From Anaerofilum hominis (lineage in GTDB: Bacteria > Bacillota > Clostridia > Oscillospirales > Ruminococcaceae), in the NCBI RefSeq assembly GCF_014287275.1, contig NZ_JACONZ010000002.1, forward strand, positions 62,001 to 126,000: 64,000 nucleotides of DNA, given 5' to 3'. Both the position numbers and the translations under genes were made by a program. Below are positions 30,638 to 39,199 of this stretch, one piece after another. The notes under the pieces are model-generated. The model saw nothing but the letters and a program-made list of their open reading frames with translations, did not search any database and was not told where the DNA came from. Position 1 is the first letter of the stretch, and each line of letters starts with the position of its first letter.

Positions 30638-33034
30638 TCACACCGCCCGCCCTGCGTTTTTGCCGCGCCGCAGACGGTGGTGGATAATGCCCGCCGCTTT
30701 CATCAGCCCCAGCAGCAGAAACGGGGCCAGCACCGCAAAAAAGGCGAAGATGCCCAGCGAGATCCAGTTCAGCCACACCAGCCCCAGCAGCTTTGCGCCG
30801 ATGACAGAGCAGGCGAAGAACGCGATGAACAGAGCCACCCACATGGCGCGCCGCCAGCGGTTGAACGGCTTGCACACATGGTAGAGCACCAACATGCCGA
30901 TATATCCCGCCAGCAGCGTGCAGATGGTCGATACCTGCGCCTGCGGCAGGTGAAACAGGCAGCTCGCCCCCATCACGCCCAGGATGCAGAGCACATCGGT
31001 GAGGCCGCCCGGCAGGGCCCGCAGCAGCACGCCCTGCATGAATTTGCCCCGCACCTTGGTGTAGCAGGGCTCCAGCGTGAGCAGAAAAGAGGGGACGCCG
31101 ATGGTGAGCGCGCTGAGCAGGGTGAGCTGCAGGGGCACAAAGGGATAGGGCATGGCCACAAAGACCAGCACCAGCGAAAGGGTGAGCGAGAGGATGTTTT
31201 TCACAAGAAACAGCGCGGCCGAGCGCTGGATGTTGTTGATGACCCTGCGCCCCTCGTTCACGATGGCGGGCATGGCGGAAAAGTCGGAGTCCAGCAGCAC
31301 CAGCTGGGACACCTGCTGGGCCGCTTCGCTGCCGGAGGCCATGGCGACGCTGCAGTCCGCATCCTTGAGGGCAAGCACATCGTTGACCCCGTCGCCGGTC
31401 ATTGCCACCGTGTGCCCGGCCGCTTTCAGCGCCTGCACCAGGATGCGTTTCTGCTCCGGCGTGACCCGGCCGAACACGGTGTACCGCTCCGCGGCGGCGG
31501 CCACCTCCTCGTCTGCGAGCGGCGAGAGATCGATATAGCGCTCTGCGCCCGGCACCCCGGCCCGGCGGGCGATGGCGGCCACCGAGGCGGGATTGTCGCC
31601 GGAGATGATCTTCACGTTCACGCCCTGCTCGCGAAAATAGGTCAGGGTGGCGGGCGCCTCGGGGCGGATCTTGTCGGACAGCAGCACCAGGCCCAGGGGG
31701 CGCAGCGTCTGCGGCGCGGCGTCGCCCGCGGGCAGGGCGTCCGTCTGTGCCAGCAGCAGCGCCCGCTCCCCGCGGGAGAGGGGCCCGGCCAGCAGACCGT
31801 CCAGCTCTTTGCGGCGGCCGCCCATCAGCACCTCCGGCGCGCCCAGCAGCAGGCAGCGGCCCTGAGCCCGGCGGCCGCTCCATTTGCGGGCGGAGGAAAA
31901 CGCGACCTCCTCTGCGCCCGCCAGCAGGCCGCCGTCGGCAAAGCGCTCTTTCAGCGCGCGGGCGGTGGCGTTGTCGTCGCTGCCGCTGTGCGCAAAACTG
32001 CCCAGCAGCGCTTCCAGCCCGGGGCCGTCCAGCCCCTCGGCCAGCGGCAGGGCTTCCAGCACCTCCATACTGCTCTCGGTGAGGGTGCCGGTCTTGTCCA
32101 GGCAGAGCACGTCCACCCGCGCCAGGTTTTCGATGCAGGACAACTCATGCACCAGGGTGCGGCGGCGGGCCAGGTTGAGCACGCCCACGGCCAGCGCCAG
32201 GCTGGTGAGCAGGTAGAGCCCCTCGGGGATCATGCCCACCACTGCCCCCACTGTGGAGGTGACGGCGTATTCCAGGCCGGTGTGCAGCAGCGTGTACTGC
32301 TTGACGAACAGGACGACGGCGACCGGGATCAGGGCCAGCCCGATCCAGCGCAGCAGCCTGTCCAGGGAACGCATCATCTCGGAGCGGTTTTTGCTGGTGC
32401 GCTTGGCCTCGCGGGTGATGCGGGCGGCAAAGGCGTCCGGCCCCACGGCGTCCAGGCGCACCGCGGCGCGGCCCGAGACAACAAAGCTGCCCGATAGCAA
32501 TTTGGCCCCCGCGGCCTTGGCCACGTTGTCCGCCTCCCCGGTGAGCAGGGCCTCGTTGACTTCCAGCGCGCCTTCCAGCAGTACCGCGTCGGCGGGGATC
32601 TGGCAGCCGGCCGACAGGCGCACCACGTCGTCCAGCACCAGCTCTTCCACCGGCAGCCGGAGCTCGCGCCCCTCCCGCACCACCTGGGCGGTGGGGGAGG
32701 CCAGCAGGGTGATCTTGGACAGCTCCCGCTTGACCCGCAGCTCCTGGATGATGCCGATGAGGGTATTGCAGACGACGATGCCCAAAAACATCATATTGTG
32801 GTAGGAACCCACCGCGAACAGGCAGGCGCCCAGCACGCAGAACAGCAGGTTGAACGGCGTAAAGACGTTGTCCCGTATGATCTGCCAGGTGGTTTTGGAG
32901 AGCGGGGCGCCGGACCGGTTGTCCCAGCCGCGGGCGGTGCGCTGGGCCGCCTGGGCAAAGGTGATGCCCAAAGCGGGGTCCGGCTGCAGCCGCTCCACAG
33001 GTTTGCGCTTGTCCGTTCCGTCTGTCCGTCTCAT
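30638..33034 (-). CDS. P-type cation ATPase, CtpE-like
   Basis: 798 aa. The phosphorylation motif DKTGT has its Asp at about 313; the actuator loop is LLTGEAD, the hinge is MTGDGVNDVLALKDAD, and the fourth helix has MIPEGL, the PEGL type seen in Ca/Mg-related pumps. The overall match is to CtpE-like ATPases (calcium uptake and envelope integrity in mycobacteria); the transported ion is not certain. About eight to ten membrane segments and no N-terminal metal-binding domain. ATG at 33032-33034 with AAGAGGA upstream; longer frames upstream are random GC-rich coding. Confidence 0.9.
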   Translation of the reverse strand: MRRTDGTDKRKPVERLQPDPALGITFAQAAQRTARGWDNRSGAPLSKTTWQIIRDNVFTPFNLLFCVLGACLFAVGSYHNMMFLGIVVCNTLIGIIQELRVKRELSKITLLASPTAQVVREGRELRLPVEELVLDDVVRLSAGCQIPADAVLLEGALEVNEALLTGEADNVAKAAGAKLLSGSFVVSGRAAVRLDAVGPDAFAARITREAKRTSKNRSEMMRSLDRLLRWIGLALIPVAVVLFVKQYTLLHTGLEYAVTSTVGAVVGMIPEGLYLLTSLALAVGVLNLARRRTLVHELSCIENLARVDVLCLDKTGTLTESSMEVLEALPLAEGLDGPGLEALLGSFAHSGSDDNATARALKERFADGGLLAGAEEVAFSSARKWSGRRAQGRCLLLGAPEVLMGGRRKELDGLLAGPLSRGERALLLAQTDALPAGDAAPQTLRPLGLVLLSDKIRPEAPATLTYFREQGVNVKIISGDNPASVAAIARRAGVPGAERYIDLSPLADEEVAAAAERYTVFGRVTPEQKRILVQALKAAGHTVAMTGDGVNDVLALKDADCSVAMASGSEAAQQVSQLVLLDSDFSAMPAIVNEGRRVINNIQRSAALFLVKNILSLTLSLVLVFVAMPYPFVPLQLTLLSALTIGVPSFLLTLEPCYTKVRGKFMQGVLLRALPGGLTDVLCILGVMGASCLFHLPQAQVSTICTLLAGYIGMLVLYHVCKPFNRWRRAMWVALFIAFFACSVIGAKLLGLVWLNWISLGIFAFFAVLAPFLLLGLMKAAGIIHHRLRRGKNAGRAV

Positions 33035-33402
33035 CACTGCGATTCCTCTTCCGTTTTTGTTTCTAGTTATAATACGACCCGCGCAGGCGGGAGGTTCCAA
33101 AGAAAATCTAAAGAATTTGTTACGATTTGTGAAATCGCCCGCCGCAAAAGCGGGCGGGCAGGGCAGCTTTAAGCGCCGCAGGGCCGCAGACGCCCTTATC
33201 CCATTGTCTGCAAAAAAGCCGCGGCCATACGGGGGAAGAGAAAGACAGCCTGCACCGGGACGGCAGAGGGCCGGTTTGGACGCGTGTGCGCAGAGCGTCC
33301 GGCGGCGCCGGGATGGGGGATGCAGCGGGCCAGCGCGCCGCACGGGAAAAGAGCAGCAGAGGGGCGGGGCTTTGAGCGGCGCCGGCAAAAAGCCGGAAAA
33401 AA
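33035..33402. other. Gene-free upstream region of the ATPase
   Basis: An AT-rich stretch (33050-33125) probably holds the ATPase promoter, but no clean -35/-10 pair was found. The remainder to 33402 is GC-rich without a gene. Confidence 0.45.
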
Positions 33403-33692
33403 GTAAAAAATAGCTGGAGGCTATTTTTTAGCAGCCATGCGGCCCGTCCCCAGGCCGCGGCGAATCGAAAGGTTTATTGCGGAGCAATAAAAAATAACCG
33501 CGCAGCGGTTATTTTTTGGCCATACGCCCGGTTGCCGCGAAAGCGGCGAGGGTGGGGCCATTGGGATAAATTGTTTTTTATTGCGGAGCAATAAAAAATA
33601 ACCGCACAGCGGTTATTTTTTGGCCATACGCCCGGTTGCCGCGCGGCGACGAGGGCGAAGCCAGTCAAGATAAATCGCTTTTTGATCGAAGC
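33403..33692. repeat. Cluster of one type-1 and two type-2 hairpin elements
   Basis: 33403-33480 matches the 92-bp unit (AAAAAATAGC-TGGA-GGCTATTTTTT, then GCGGCCC/AGGCCGC, GAATCGAA, TTTATTGC). 33481-33584 and 33585-33692 both start GGAGCAATAAAAAATAACCGC and hold AAAAAATAACCGC/GCGGTTATTTTTT, then GGCCATACGCCCGGTTGCCGC; they lie 104 bases apart. Confidence 0.92.
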
Positions 33693-33694
33693 CA

Positions 33695-33729
33695 TAAAAA
33701 AACGCGCCCGGACAACCTGCCCGGGCGCG
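33695..33729 (-). terminator. Terminator of the A/V-ATPase operon
   Basis: On the minus strand CGCGCCCGG, 9-base loop, CCGGGCGCG, then seven Ts; 15 bases past the subunit D stop. Confidence 0.9.
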
Positions 33730-33743
33730 CGATCGCAGCTTTT

Positions 33744-34358
33744 TCAGTTTTTTCCCTTGGTCCTTTTGATGACTTTGAGACGGGTGAACTCCTCCCGCTC
33801 CCGCTCCTCCAGCACGCCGGAGATAAAGCGGATATTTTCCTCAAATTTCGGGATGTTCACATTCTCCAGCATGTTGGCGCGGCGCTGGGTCTTTTTGATG
33901 GCAACGGCCAGCCGGTAGACGCTGTTGTCGATGCTGGCCAGCCGCGCCGTCAGCTGCTTGACCCGATCGAAGCACAGATAAGCATGATCCAGCGCGGCAT
34001 TGGTGTTTCCGAAGCTGTACAGCGGCTTCAGCGGATGGCGGGCCAGCGCGGTGGTGGGCAGCTCTACGCCCATAACGCTGCGGGAGGACAGCGAGAGCCC
34101 GTTTTCCGCCGGCTCGGTGCCGATCATGATCTGGTCGATGCCCAGCGTCACGTTGGCCGCCTGCAGCGCCTTGTACGCGGAGGAAAAGGTGTCGCCGATG
34201 TCCTGCTGCAGTTTGGCGGACTCGTCGATCAGCTTCATCATCTCCCGCATCAGCACGTTGCGCTTGCGGTCCAGCAGCTCAAAGCCCAGCTTCGCCTGCG
34301 CCAGGCTGCGTTTGAGGCTGATCAGGTTGCCTTTGGTGGGGATGACGTTTTCAGCCAC
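33744..34358 (-). CDS. atpD: A/V-type ATPase subunit D (central stalk)
   Basis: 204 aa coiled-coil rotor shaft that transmits torque between the A3B3 head and the membrane ring. It begins with the family block PTKGNLISLKRSLAQAKLGFELLDRK, and the C-terminal helix has RRANMLENVNIP. Start is GTG at 34356-34358 with GAAAGGAGGGGG upstream. Last gene of the nine-gene operon, 70 bases after subunit B and followed by the terminator. Confidence 0.96.
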   Translation of the reverse strand: MAENVIPTKGNLISLKRSLAQAKLGFELLDRKRNVLMREMMKLIDESAKLQQDIGDTFSSAYKALQAANVTLGIDQIMIGTEPAENGLSLSSRSVMGVELPTTALARHPLKPLYSFGNTNAALDHAYLCFDRVKQLTARLASIDNSVYRLAVAIKKTQRRANMLENVNIPKFEENIRFISGVLEEREREEFTRLKVIKRTKGKN

Positions 34359-34428
34359 GTTGGCCCCCTCCTTTCAAAACGGCGCAAACGCGCGGGGCGG
34401 ACGGCTGCGCCGCCCGCGTCCCGCGCCC

Positions 34429-35817
34429 TCAGGCCGGATGCTTGTTGTAGTGCTCCTCGATGACCTTATCGTCCAGGCGGTCCAGCTCTTCCCGCGGCAG
34501 AATGGACAGCAGCTCCCAGCCCAGGTCCAGGCTCTGGTCGATGGTGCGGTCCTCGCCCGCGCCCTGGTTCAAAAAGCGCTGCTCGAATTCTTTGCCGAAC
34601 TGCAGGTACTGCTTGTCGGTGGGGGAGAGCTCCTCCTCGCCGATGACGCTGGCAAGGCCCCTCGCGTCGCTGACCTTGGCATAGCTGGCGAACAGCTGGT
34701 TGTACAGGTCCGAGTGGTCGGCGCGGGTGTAGCCCTCGCCGATGCTGTCTTTCATCAGGCGGGACAGGCTGGGCAGCACGTCGATGGGCGGGTAGACGCC
34801 GGTCTGGTCGAGATACCGGTCCAGCACGATCTGCCCCTCGGTGATGTAGCCGGTCAGGTCCGGGATGGGGTGGGTGATGTCGTCATTGGGCATGGTGAGG
34901 ATGGGGATCTGGGTGACGCTGCCGCCGCGGCCCTTGACGATGCCCGCGCGCTCGTAAAGGCTGGCCAGGTCCGAGTAGAGGTAGCCGGGATAGCCCTTGC
35001 GGCCGGGGATCTCGCCCTTGGAAGAGGAGAACTCGCGCAGGGCCTCGGCGTAGCTGGTCATATCGGTCATGACCACCAGCACGTGCATATCCTGCTCAAA
35101 GGCCAGATATTCCGCGGCCGTCAGTGCGCAGCGCGGGGTGAGGATGCGCTCGATGATGGGGTCGGAGGAAAGGTTCAAAAACATGGTGACCCGGCTTTCG
35201 GCGCCGCTTTCGGAAAAGCTGCGGCGGAAATAGTCGGCCACGTCGTTGGTGACGCCCATGGCGCAGAAGACCACACCGAATTTCTCCCCGTTTTCGCCGT
35301 CTCGGTCGGACAGTTTGGCCTGGCGCACGATCTGGGCGGCCAGCTTGTTGTGGCTCATGCCGCTGCCGGAAAAAATGGGCAGCTTCTGGCCGCGGATCAG
35401 GGTCATCAGGGTGTCGATGCTGGAAATGCCGGTGCGGATGTAATTGCGGGGATAGGTGCGGCTGACCGGGTTGATGGGGCTGCCGTTGATATCCTCGAAC
35501 TTTTCGGCGTAGACCGGGCCCAGGCCGTCGATGGGCTGGCCCGCGCCGTTGAAAACGCGGCCCACGATCTCCGGGGCCAGCGCCAGCCGCATGGGATACC
35601 CGGTAAAACGGGTGCTGGTGGAGGCCAGCCCCAGGCCGGAGGTGCCGTCGAACACCTGCACTACGGCCTTGTCTCCCTCCAGCGCGACCACGCGGCCAAG
35701 GCGGCGCTCGTCTTTCTGGCGGATCTCCACCATCTCTTCAAAAGAGGCCCCCTCGACCCCCTCCAGCGCGACAAGGGGGCCGTTGATCTCGGAAAGACCC
35801 AGATATTCGATTGCCAT
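34429..35817 (-). CDS. atpB: A/V-type ATPase subunit B
   Basis: 462 aa non-catalytic nucleotide-binding subunit of the A3B3 head. It has the degenerate P-loop region [18 protein letters not shown], as expected for B subunits, and the [13 protein letters not shown] block with the arginine that completes the catalytic site. ATG at 35815-35817 with AGAGAGGAGAG upstream; the frame is open 33 codons further into subunit A and is not used. The 16-base gap to subunit A implies co-translation. Confidence 0.97.
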   Translation of the reverse strand: MAIEYLGLSEINGPLVALEGVEGASFEEMVEIRQKDERRLGRVVALEGDKAVVQVFDGTSGLGLASTSTRFTGYPMRLALAPEIVGRVFNGAGQPIDGLGPVYAEKFEDINGSPINPVSRTYPRNYIRTGISSIDTLMTLIRGQKLPIFSGSGMSHNKLAAQIVRQAKLSDRDGENGEKFGVVFCAMGVTNDVADYFRRSFSESGAESRVTMFLNLSSDPIIERILTPRCALTAAEYLAFEQDMHVLVVMTDMTSYAEALREFSSSKGEIPGRKGYPGYLYSDLASLYERAGIVKGRGGSVTQIPILTMPNDDITHPIPDLTGYITEGQIVLDRYLDQTGVYPPIDVLPSLSRLMKDSIGEGYTRADHSDLYNQLFASYAKVSDARGLASVIGEEELSPTDKQYLQFGKEFEQRFLNQGAGEDRTIDQSLDLGWELLSILPREELDRLDDKVIEEHYNKHPA

Positions 35818-35833
35818 TTGGAATCTCTCCTCT

Positions 35834-37597
35834 CTAGGCGATGTGCTCGGCGCGCAGGCGTTTGGCCGCGTCGTCGATCTCGGTGTAATAGCCCTGGAAC
35901 AGCTCGGGGCGGTCATTGGGAACGTCGTATTTCATCTTGACCAGCCTCTCAAACAGTCCGGTCTCCAGCAGGGCGCGCATGGGGATGCCCTCCGCCACCA
36001 GCGCCGCGCCGGTCTTTTGCAGGTAGAGGATGACCTCCATCATCTTCATCTGTTTGACAAGGGGCACATAGGTGTCGTCTTTGTGAAACGCGTTCTGCTG
36101 CAGAAAACCGGTGCGGATGGCCCGGGCGATCTCGATGGTCAGCTTCTGGCTGTCCGGCAGCACGTCGGAGCCGATCAGCTTGACGATCTCCATCAACTTG
36201 GATTCCTCGCTGAGCAGGCTCAGCAGCCGGCCGCGCAGGGCGCAGAACTCCGGCCCCACATTTTTGATGTACCAGGGGTCCAGGTCCTCATAGTATTCGC
36301 TGTAGCTGATGGTCCAGTTGATGGCCGGGTAGTGGCGGGCATAGGCCAGCGCTTTGTCCAGCGCCAGAAAGCAGCGCACAAAGCGCTTGGTGTTCTGGGT
36401 GACGGGTTCCGAAAAATCAGAACCCTGCGGCGACACGGCGCCGATCAGGGTCACGCTGCCCGAAGAGCCGTTCAGGTTCTCGGTGCAGCCGGCGCGCTCG
36501 TAGAACTCGGCCAGGCGGCTGGGCAGATAGGCGGGGAAGCCCTCCTCGGCGGGCATCTCCTCCAGCCGGCCCGAGATCTCGCGCAGCGCTTCCGCCCAGC
36601 GGGAGGTGGAGTCCGCCATCATAGCGACGTCGTACCCCATATCGCGGTAATATTCGGCCAGCGTGACGCCGGTGTAGATGGAGGCCTCGCGGGCCGCCAC
36701 CGGCATGTTGCTGGTGTTGGCGATCAGCACCGTGCGCTCGGTCATCGGCTTGCCGCTTTTCGGGTCCACCAGCTCGCCGAATTCCTCCAGCACCTGGGTC
36801 ATCTCGTTGCCGCGCTCGCCGCAGCCCACATAGACGATGATGTCAGCGTCGCACCACTTGGCCAGCTGGTGCTGGGTCATGGTCTTGCCGGTGCCGAATC
36901 CCCCGGGGATGGCGGCCGCGCCGCCCTTGGCAATGGGGAACAGGGTGTCGATGACCCGCTGCCCGGTGATGAGCGGGCGGCCGATGGGCTCGCGCTGGGC
37001 GGCGGGACGGGGGCGGCGGATGGGCCAGCGCTGCGCCAGGGTCAGTTCGCGCTCGCTGCCGTCGGCCAGCTTCACGCGGCAAAGCGCGTCGCGCAGGGTG
37101 TGCGCGCCGTCCGCCGCGGCAAAGACCACCTCGCCCGCCACATCCGGGGGCACCATGCTTTTATGGGTGATGACGCTGGTCTCGGGGCAGGTGGCAAAGA
37201 TGTCGCCGCCTTTCACCCGGTCTCCCGGCTTGACGGTCAGGGTGACCTGCCAGGGCTTGTCAAAGTCCAGGCTGTCCACCGAGATGCCGGCAGGGATAAA
37301 AGCGCCGGTGCGCCGGGCGATGTCGCCCAGCGGCCGCTCGATGCCGTCGAAGATGTTGCCGAGGATGCCGGGGCCCAGCAGGGCCGAGAGCGGGCTGCCC
37401 GAGCCGGTGACCGGCTCGCCGACCCGCAGGCCGGTGGTGACCTCGTAGACCTGGATGGTGGTGGCCCGGTCGGTCACCCCGATCACCTCGCCCACCAGGC
37501 GCTTGACGCCCACATAGACCATCTCGGCCATCTCAAAACTTTTGGTATCGCGGACCGTGACCACCGGCCCGTTGATGGAATAAATCACGTCTGTCAA
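35834..37597 (-). CDS. atpA: A/V-type ATPase catalytic subunit A
   Basis: 587 aa catalytic subunit that hydrolyses or makes ATP. The Walker A motif is GGFGTGKT (about residue 233-240), the Walker B region is [23 protein letters not shown] (read across residues 325-347), and the V/A-type non-homologous insert lies between about 110 and 190. Start is TTG at 37595-37597, with AAGGAGGGG 8 bases upstream; the frame extends 58 codons further without a good start. It is flanked by subunits E and B. Confidence 0.97.
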   Translation of the reverse strand: MTDVIYSINGPVVTVRDTKSFEMAEMVYVGVKRLVGEVIGVTDRATTIQVYEVTTGLRVGEPVTGSGSPLSALLGPGILGNIFDGIERPLGDIARRTGAFIPAGISVDSLDFDKPWQVTLTVKPGDRVKGGDIFATCPETSVITHKSMVPPDVAGEVVFAAADGAHTLRDALCRVKLADGSERELTLAQRWPIRRPRPAAQREPIGRPLITGQRVIDTLFPIAKGGAAAIPGGFGTGKTMTQHQLAKWCDADIIVYVGCGERGNEMTQVLEEFGELVDPKSGKPMTERTVLIANTSNMPVAAREASIYTGVTLAEYYRDMGYDVAMMADSTSRWAEALREISGRLEEMPAEEGFPAYLPSRLAEFYERAGCTENLNGSSGSVTLIGAVSPQGSDFSEPVTQNTKRFVRCFLALDKALAYARHYPAINWTISYSEYYEDLDPWYIKNVGPEFCALRGRLLSLLSEESKLMEIVKLIGSDVLPDSQKLTIEIARAIRTGFLQQNAFHKDDTYVPLVKQMKMMEVILYLQKTGAALVAEGIPMRALLETGLFERLVKMKYDVPNDRPELFQGYYTEIDDAAKRLRAEHIA

Positions 37598-37637
37598 ATG
37601 GTGCCCCTCCTTTTCGGTGTTCCGGTATGAGGGCGGG

Positions 37638-38216
37638 TCATACCCGCAGGCCGCTCTCGGCGATAAAGCGCTCCTGTTCGGCGGCAAAAGCCGCGTCCAG
37701 CGTCTCGTCGCAGAGCACCCGGCCGGCGACCAGTTTGAATCCGCCGCAGCGGATGCTCCGGTCGGTCTCAAAGACCGCCTGCGGAAAAACCGCGCGCAGC
37801 AGCCCCTGCTTGCCCTCGTCCGCCGGCCGCAGCAGGATGGTGACCGCCTGCTGCGCCAGCGCGGCGTGCCGCTGCGCCTTGGCGGTCAGCCAGGCGTCGT
37901 AGTCCGCCGTGGCGGCAAAGGCGGCGATGCGCGCCTCCACCTCGTCAAAAAGGCTTTGCGCCATGGCCCGCCGGGCCTCCAGCAGCTGGCGGCGGCTGTC
38001 CTGCCGGCGCTTGGCCGCGTACTGGCTGCGGGCGGTGAGCAGCTCCTGCCGCTTGCGCTCCAGCTCGGCAGCGCCGCTGCCCTGGCTGGCTGCGCGCAGC
38101 TCGCTCTGGCGATACTGCTCGGCCTCGACCACGATCGCCGCCGCCTTGCGCTCGGCACCGTCGATGACCGCCTCTTCAAATTTGCGGAAACTGCCTTTGG
38201 GATCCAGTTCAGTCAT
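37638..38216 (-). CDS. atpE: A/V-type ATPase subunit E (peripheral stalk)
   Basis: 192 aa. The N-terminal two thirds form a long charged helix (KFEEAVIDGAERKAAAIVVEAEQ ... ELERKRQELL), which pairs with subunit H/G as stator. The C-terminal domain carries the CGGFKLVAGRVLCDETLD block typical of E subunits. ATG at 38214-38216 has only TAGGTTTG upstream, a weak ribosome site. It is separated from subunit F by a 236-base gap, unusual in this compact operon. Confidence 0.9.
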   Translation of the reverse strand: MTELDPKGSFRKFEEAVIDGAERKAAAIVVEAEQYRQSELRAASQGSGAAELERKRQELLTARSQYAAKRRQDSRRQLLEARRAMAQSLFDEVEARIAAFAATADYDAWLTAKAQRHAALAQQAVTILLRPADEGKQGLLRAVFPQAVFETDRSIRCGGFKLVAGRVLCDETLDAAFAAEQERFIAESGLRV

Positions 38217-38452
38217 ATCAAACCTACCATGCCTTTCCGGCCCTTTGTCGCAGGGGCCGATTCCGGGCGGCCGCGGCACAGAGCGCACGCAGCCCGGATA
38301 GAGAACGATTTTTTGTATCTTTTTAATAAAAAATACGAAAAGTATACCGGGCGGCCCCGCATCTTTGACGCGGAGGCCAAAAGCGCTGCCCGCGCAGCCC
38401 CCTGCCGGGCCGGGATGGCGCAGCCCCGGCGCGTCTGCGCGCCGGACCGCCG
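38217..38452 (-). other. Internal gap of the ATPase operon
   Basis: 236 bases between subunits F and E. The middle (38310-38350) is AT-rich and could hold an internal promoter or processing site: TATACT on the minus strand at 38341-38346 lacks a good -35. No gene is seen. Confidence 0.4.
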
Positions 38453-38761
38453 TCAGATGCGGATGCCCACTGCCTCGGAGATATAGCGCTTGATGTCGCC
38501 CGCCGCGTCATCGCCGCTGTGGCGGTCAGGCATCGTGACCAGCAGCGGGCGGCTGCAGCCCAGCTTGTAGCGCAAGACCGTCTCCCGGCAGCTTTGGGAC
38601 AGCTTGTCGGTGAGCAGCACGATGCCGATCTCGGGGTCGCCGCAGGCTTTTTGCAGCGCGGCCTCGACCTCTTCCGGCCGGTGCACCACCACGCCGGGCA
38701 CCCCGACCAGGGCCATGCCGGCGAGGGTGTCGGTATTATCGCTGATGAGAAAGTATTTCAA
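38453..38761 (-). CDS. atpF: A/V-type ATPase subunit F
   Basis: 102 aa rotor-associated subunit. It has the Rossmann-like pattern KYFLISDNTDTLAGMALVGV and GIVLLTDKLSQSCRETV, both standard in the family. The start appears to be TTG at 38759-38761 with only AAGGG about 12 bases upstream; it lies 14 bases after the proteolipid stop, so translation probably depends on coupling with subunit K. Confidence 0.93.
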   Translation of the reverse strand: MKYFLISDNTDTLAGMALVGVPGVVVHRPEEVEAALQKACGDPEIGIVLLTDKLSQSCRETVLRYKLGCSRPLLVTMPDRHSGDDAAGDIKRYISEAVGIRI

Positions 38762-38775
38762 CTGGGATCACGCCC

Positions 38776-39114
38776 TTAGACCTTATTGAGGATGAGGATC
38801 GAGATCAGCATGCCGTACAGCGCGATGCCCTCGCCCAGCGCCACGAAGATCATGCTTTTGCCGAACGTTTTCGGGTCCTCGGTCAGGGCCCCGATGGCAG
38901 CGGGGGCGCCTGCGCCGACGGCGATGCCGGAGCCGATGGCCGCAATGCCGGTGGAGAGGGCGGCGGCGATCATGCCCACGCCGCGGGCGGTGGCGGCCGC
39001 GGCCTCGGCGCTTTCGCCGGCTTCCGCGCCGAAAACGGTGGAGAGGGCGGCGGCCGTCAAAAAGACGAGCATGCAGGACAGCAGGATGCGGACAGCTTTT
39101 TTCATACGGTTCAT
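38776..39114 (-). CDS. atpK: A/V-type ATPase proteolipid subunit K (c ring)
   Basis: 112 aa. Residues about 8-30 form a signal-like hydrophobic segment ending near ALSTVFGAEA. A single c-type hairpin follows: helix 1 is rich in Gly/Ala (AIGSGIAVGAGAPAAIGAL), and helix 2 carries the ion-binding Glu in ALGEGIALYG. Many Bacillota proteolipids (for example NtpK) are double hairpins of about 156 aa, so this is the short type with an N-terminal extension. Whether the ion is Na or H cannot be told. ATG at 39112-39114 with GGGAGGA upstream. Confidence 0.93.
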   Translation of the reverse strand: MNRMKKAVRILLSCMLVFLTAAALSTVFGAEAGESAEAAAATARGVGMIAAALSTGIAAIGSGIAVGAGAPAAIGALTEDPKTFGKSMIFVALGEGIALYGMLISILILNKV

Positions 39115-39199
39115 AATGGAATCCTCCCAAATCTTAAAAATCAAATCGGATGTCTCGATGCGGTCAGGCGCGTCGCCGCGCAGAGGGACGATGGAAAGC

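Noticed and set aside
33474-33695. 73-codon minus-strand frame across the hairpin elements
   Set aside because: It is entirely repeat-derived, and a similar frame arises from the 7.2-kb element; no start signal.
35531-37630. 699-codon plus-strand frame over the ATPase A gene
   Set aside because: Antisense shadow of a highly conserved catalytic subunit; no ribosome site or family features.
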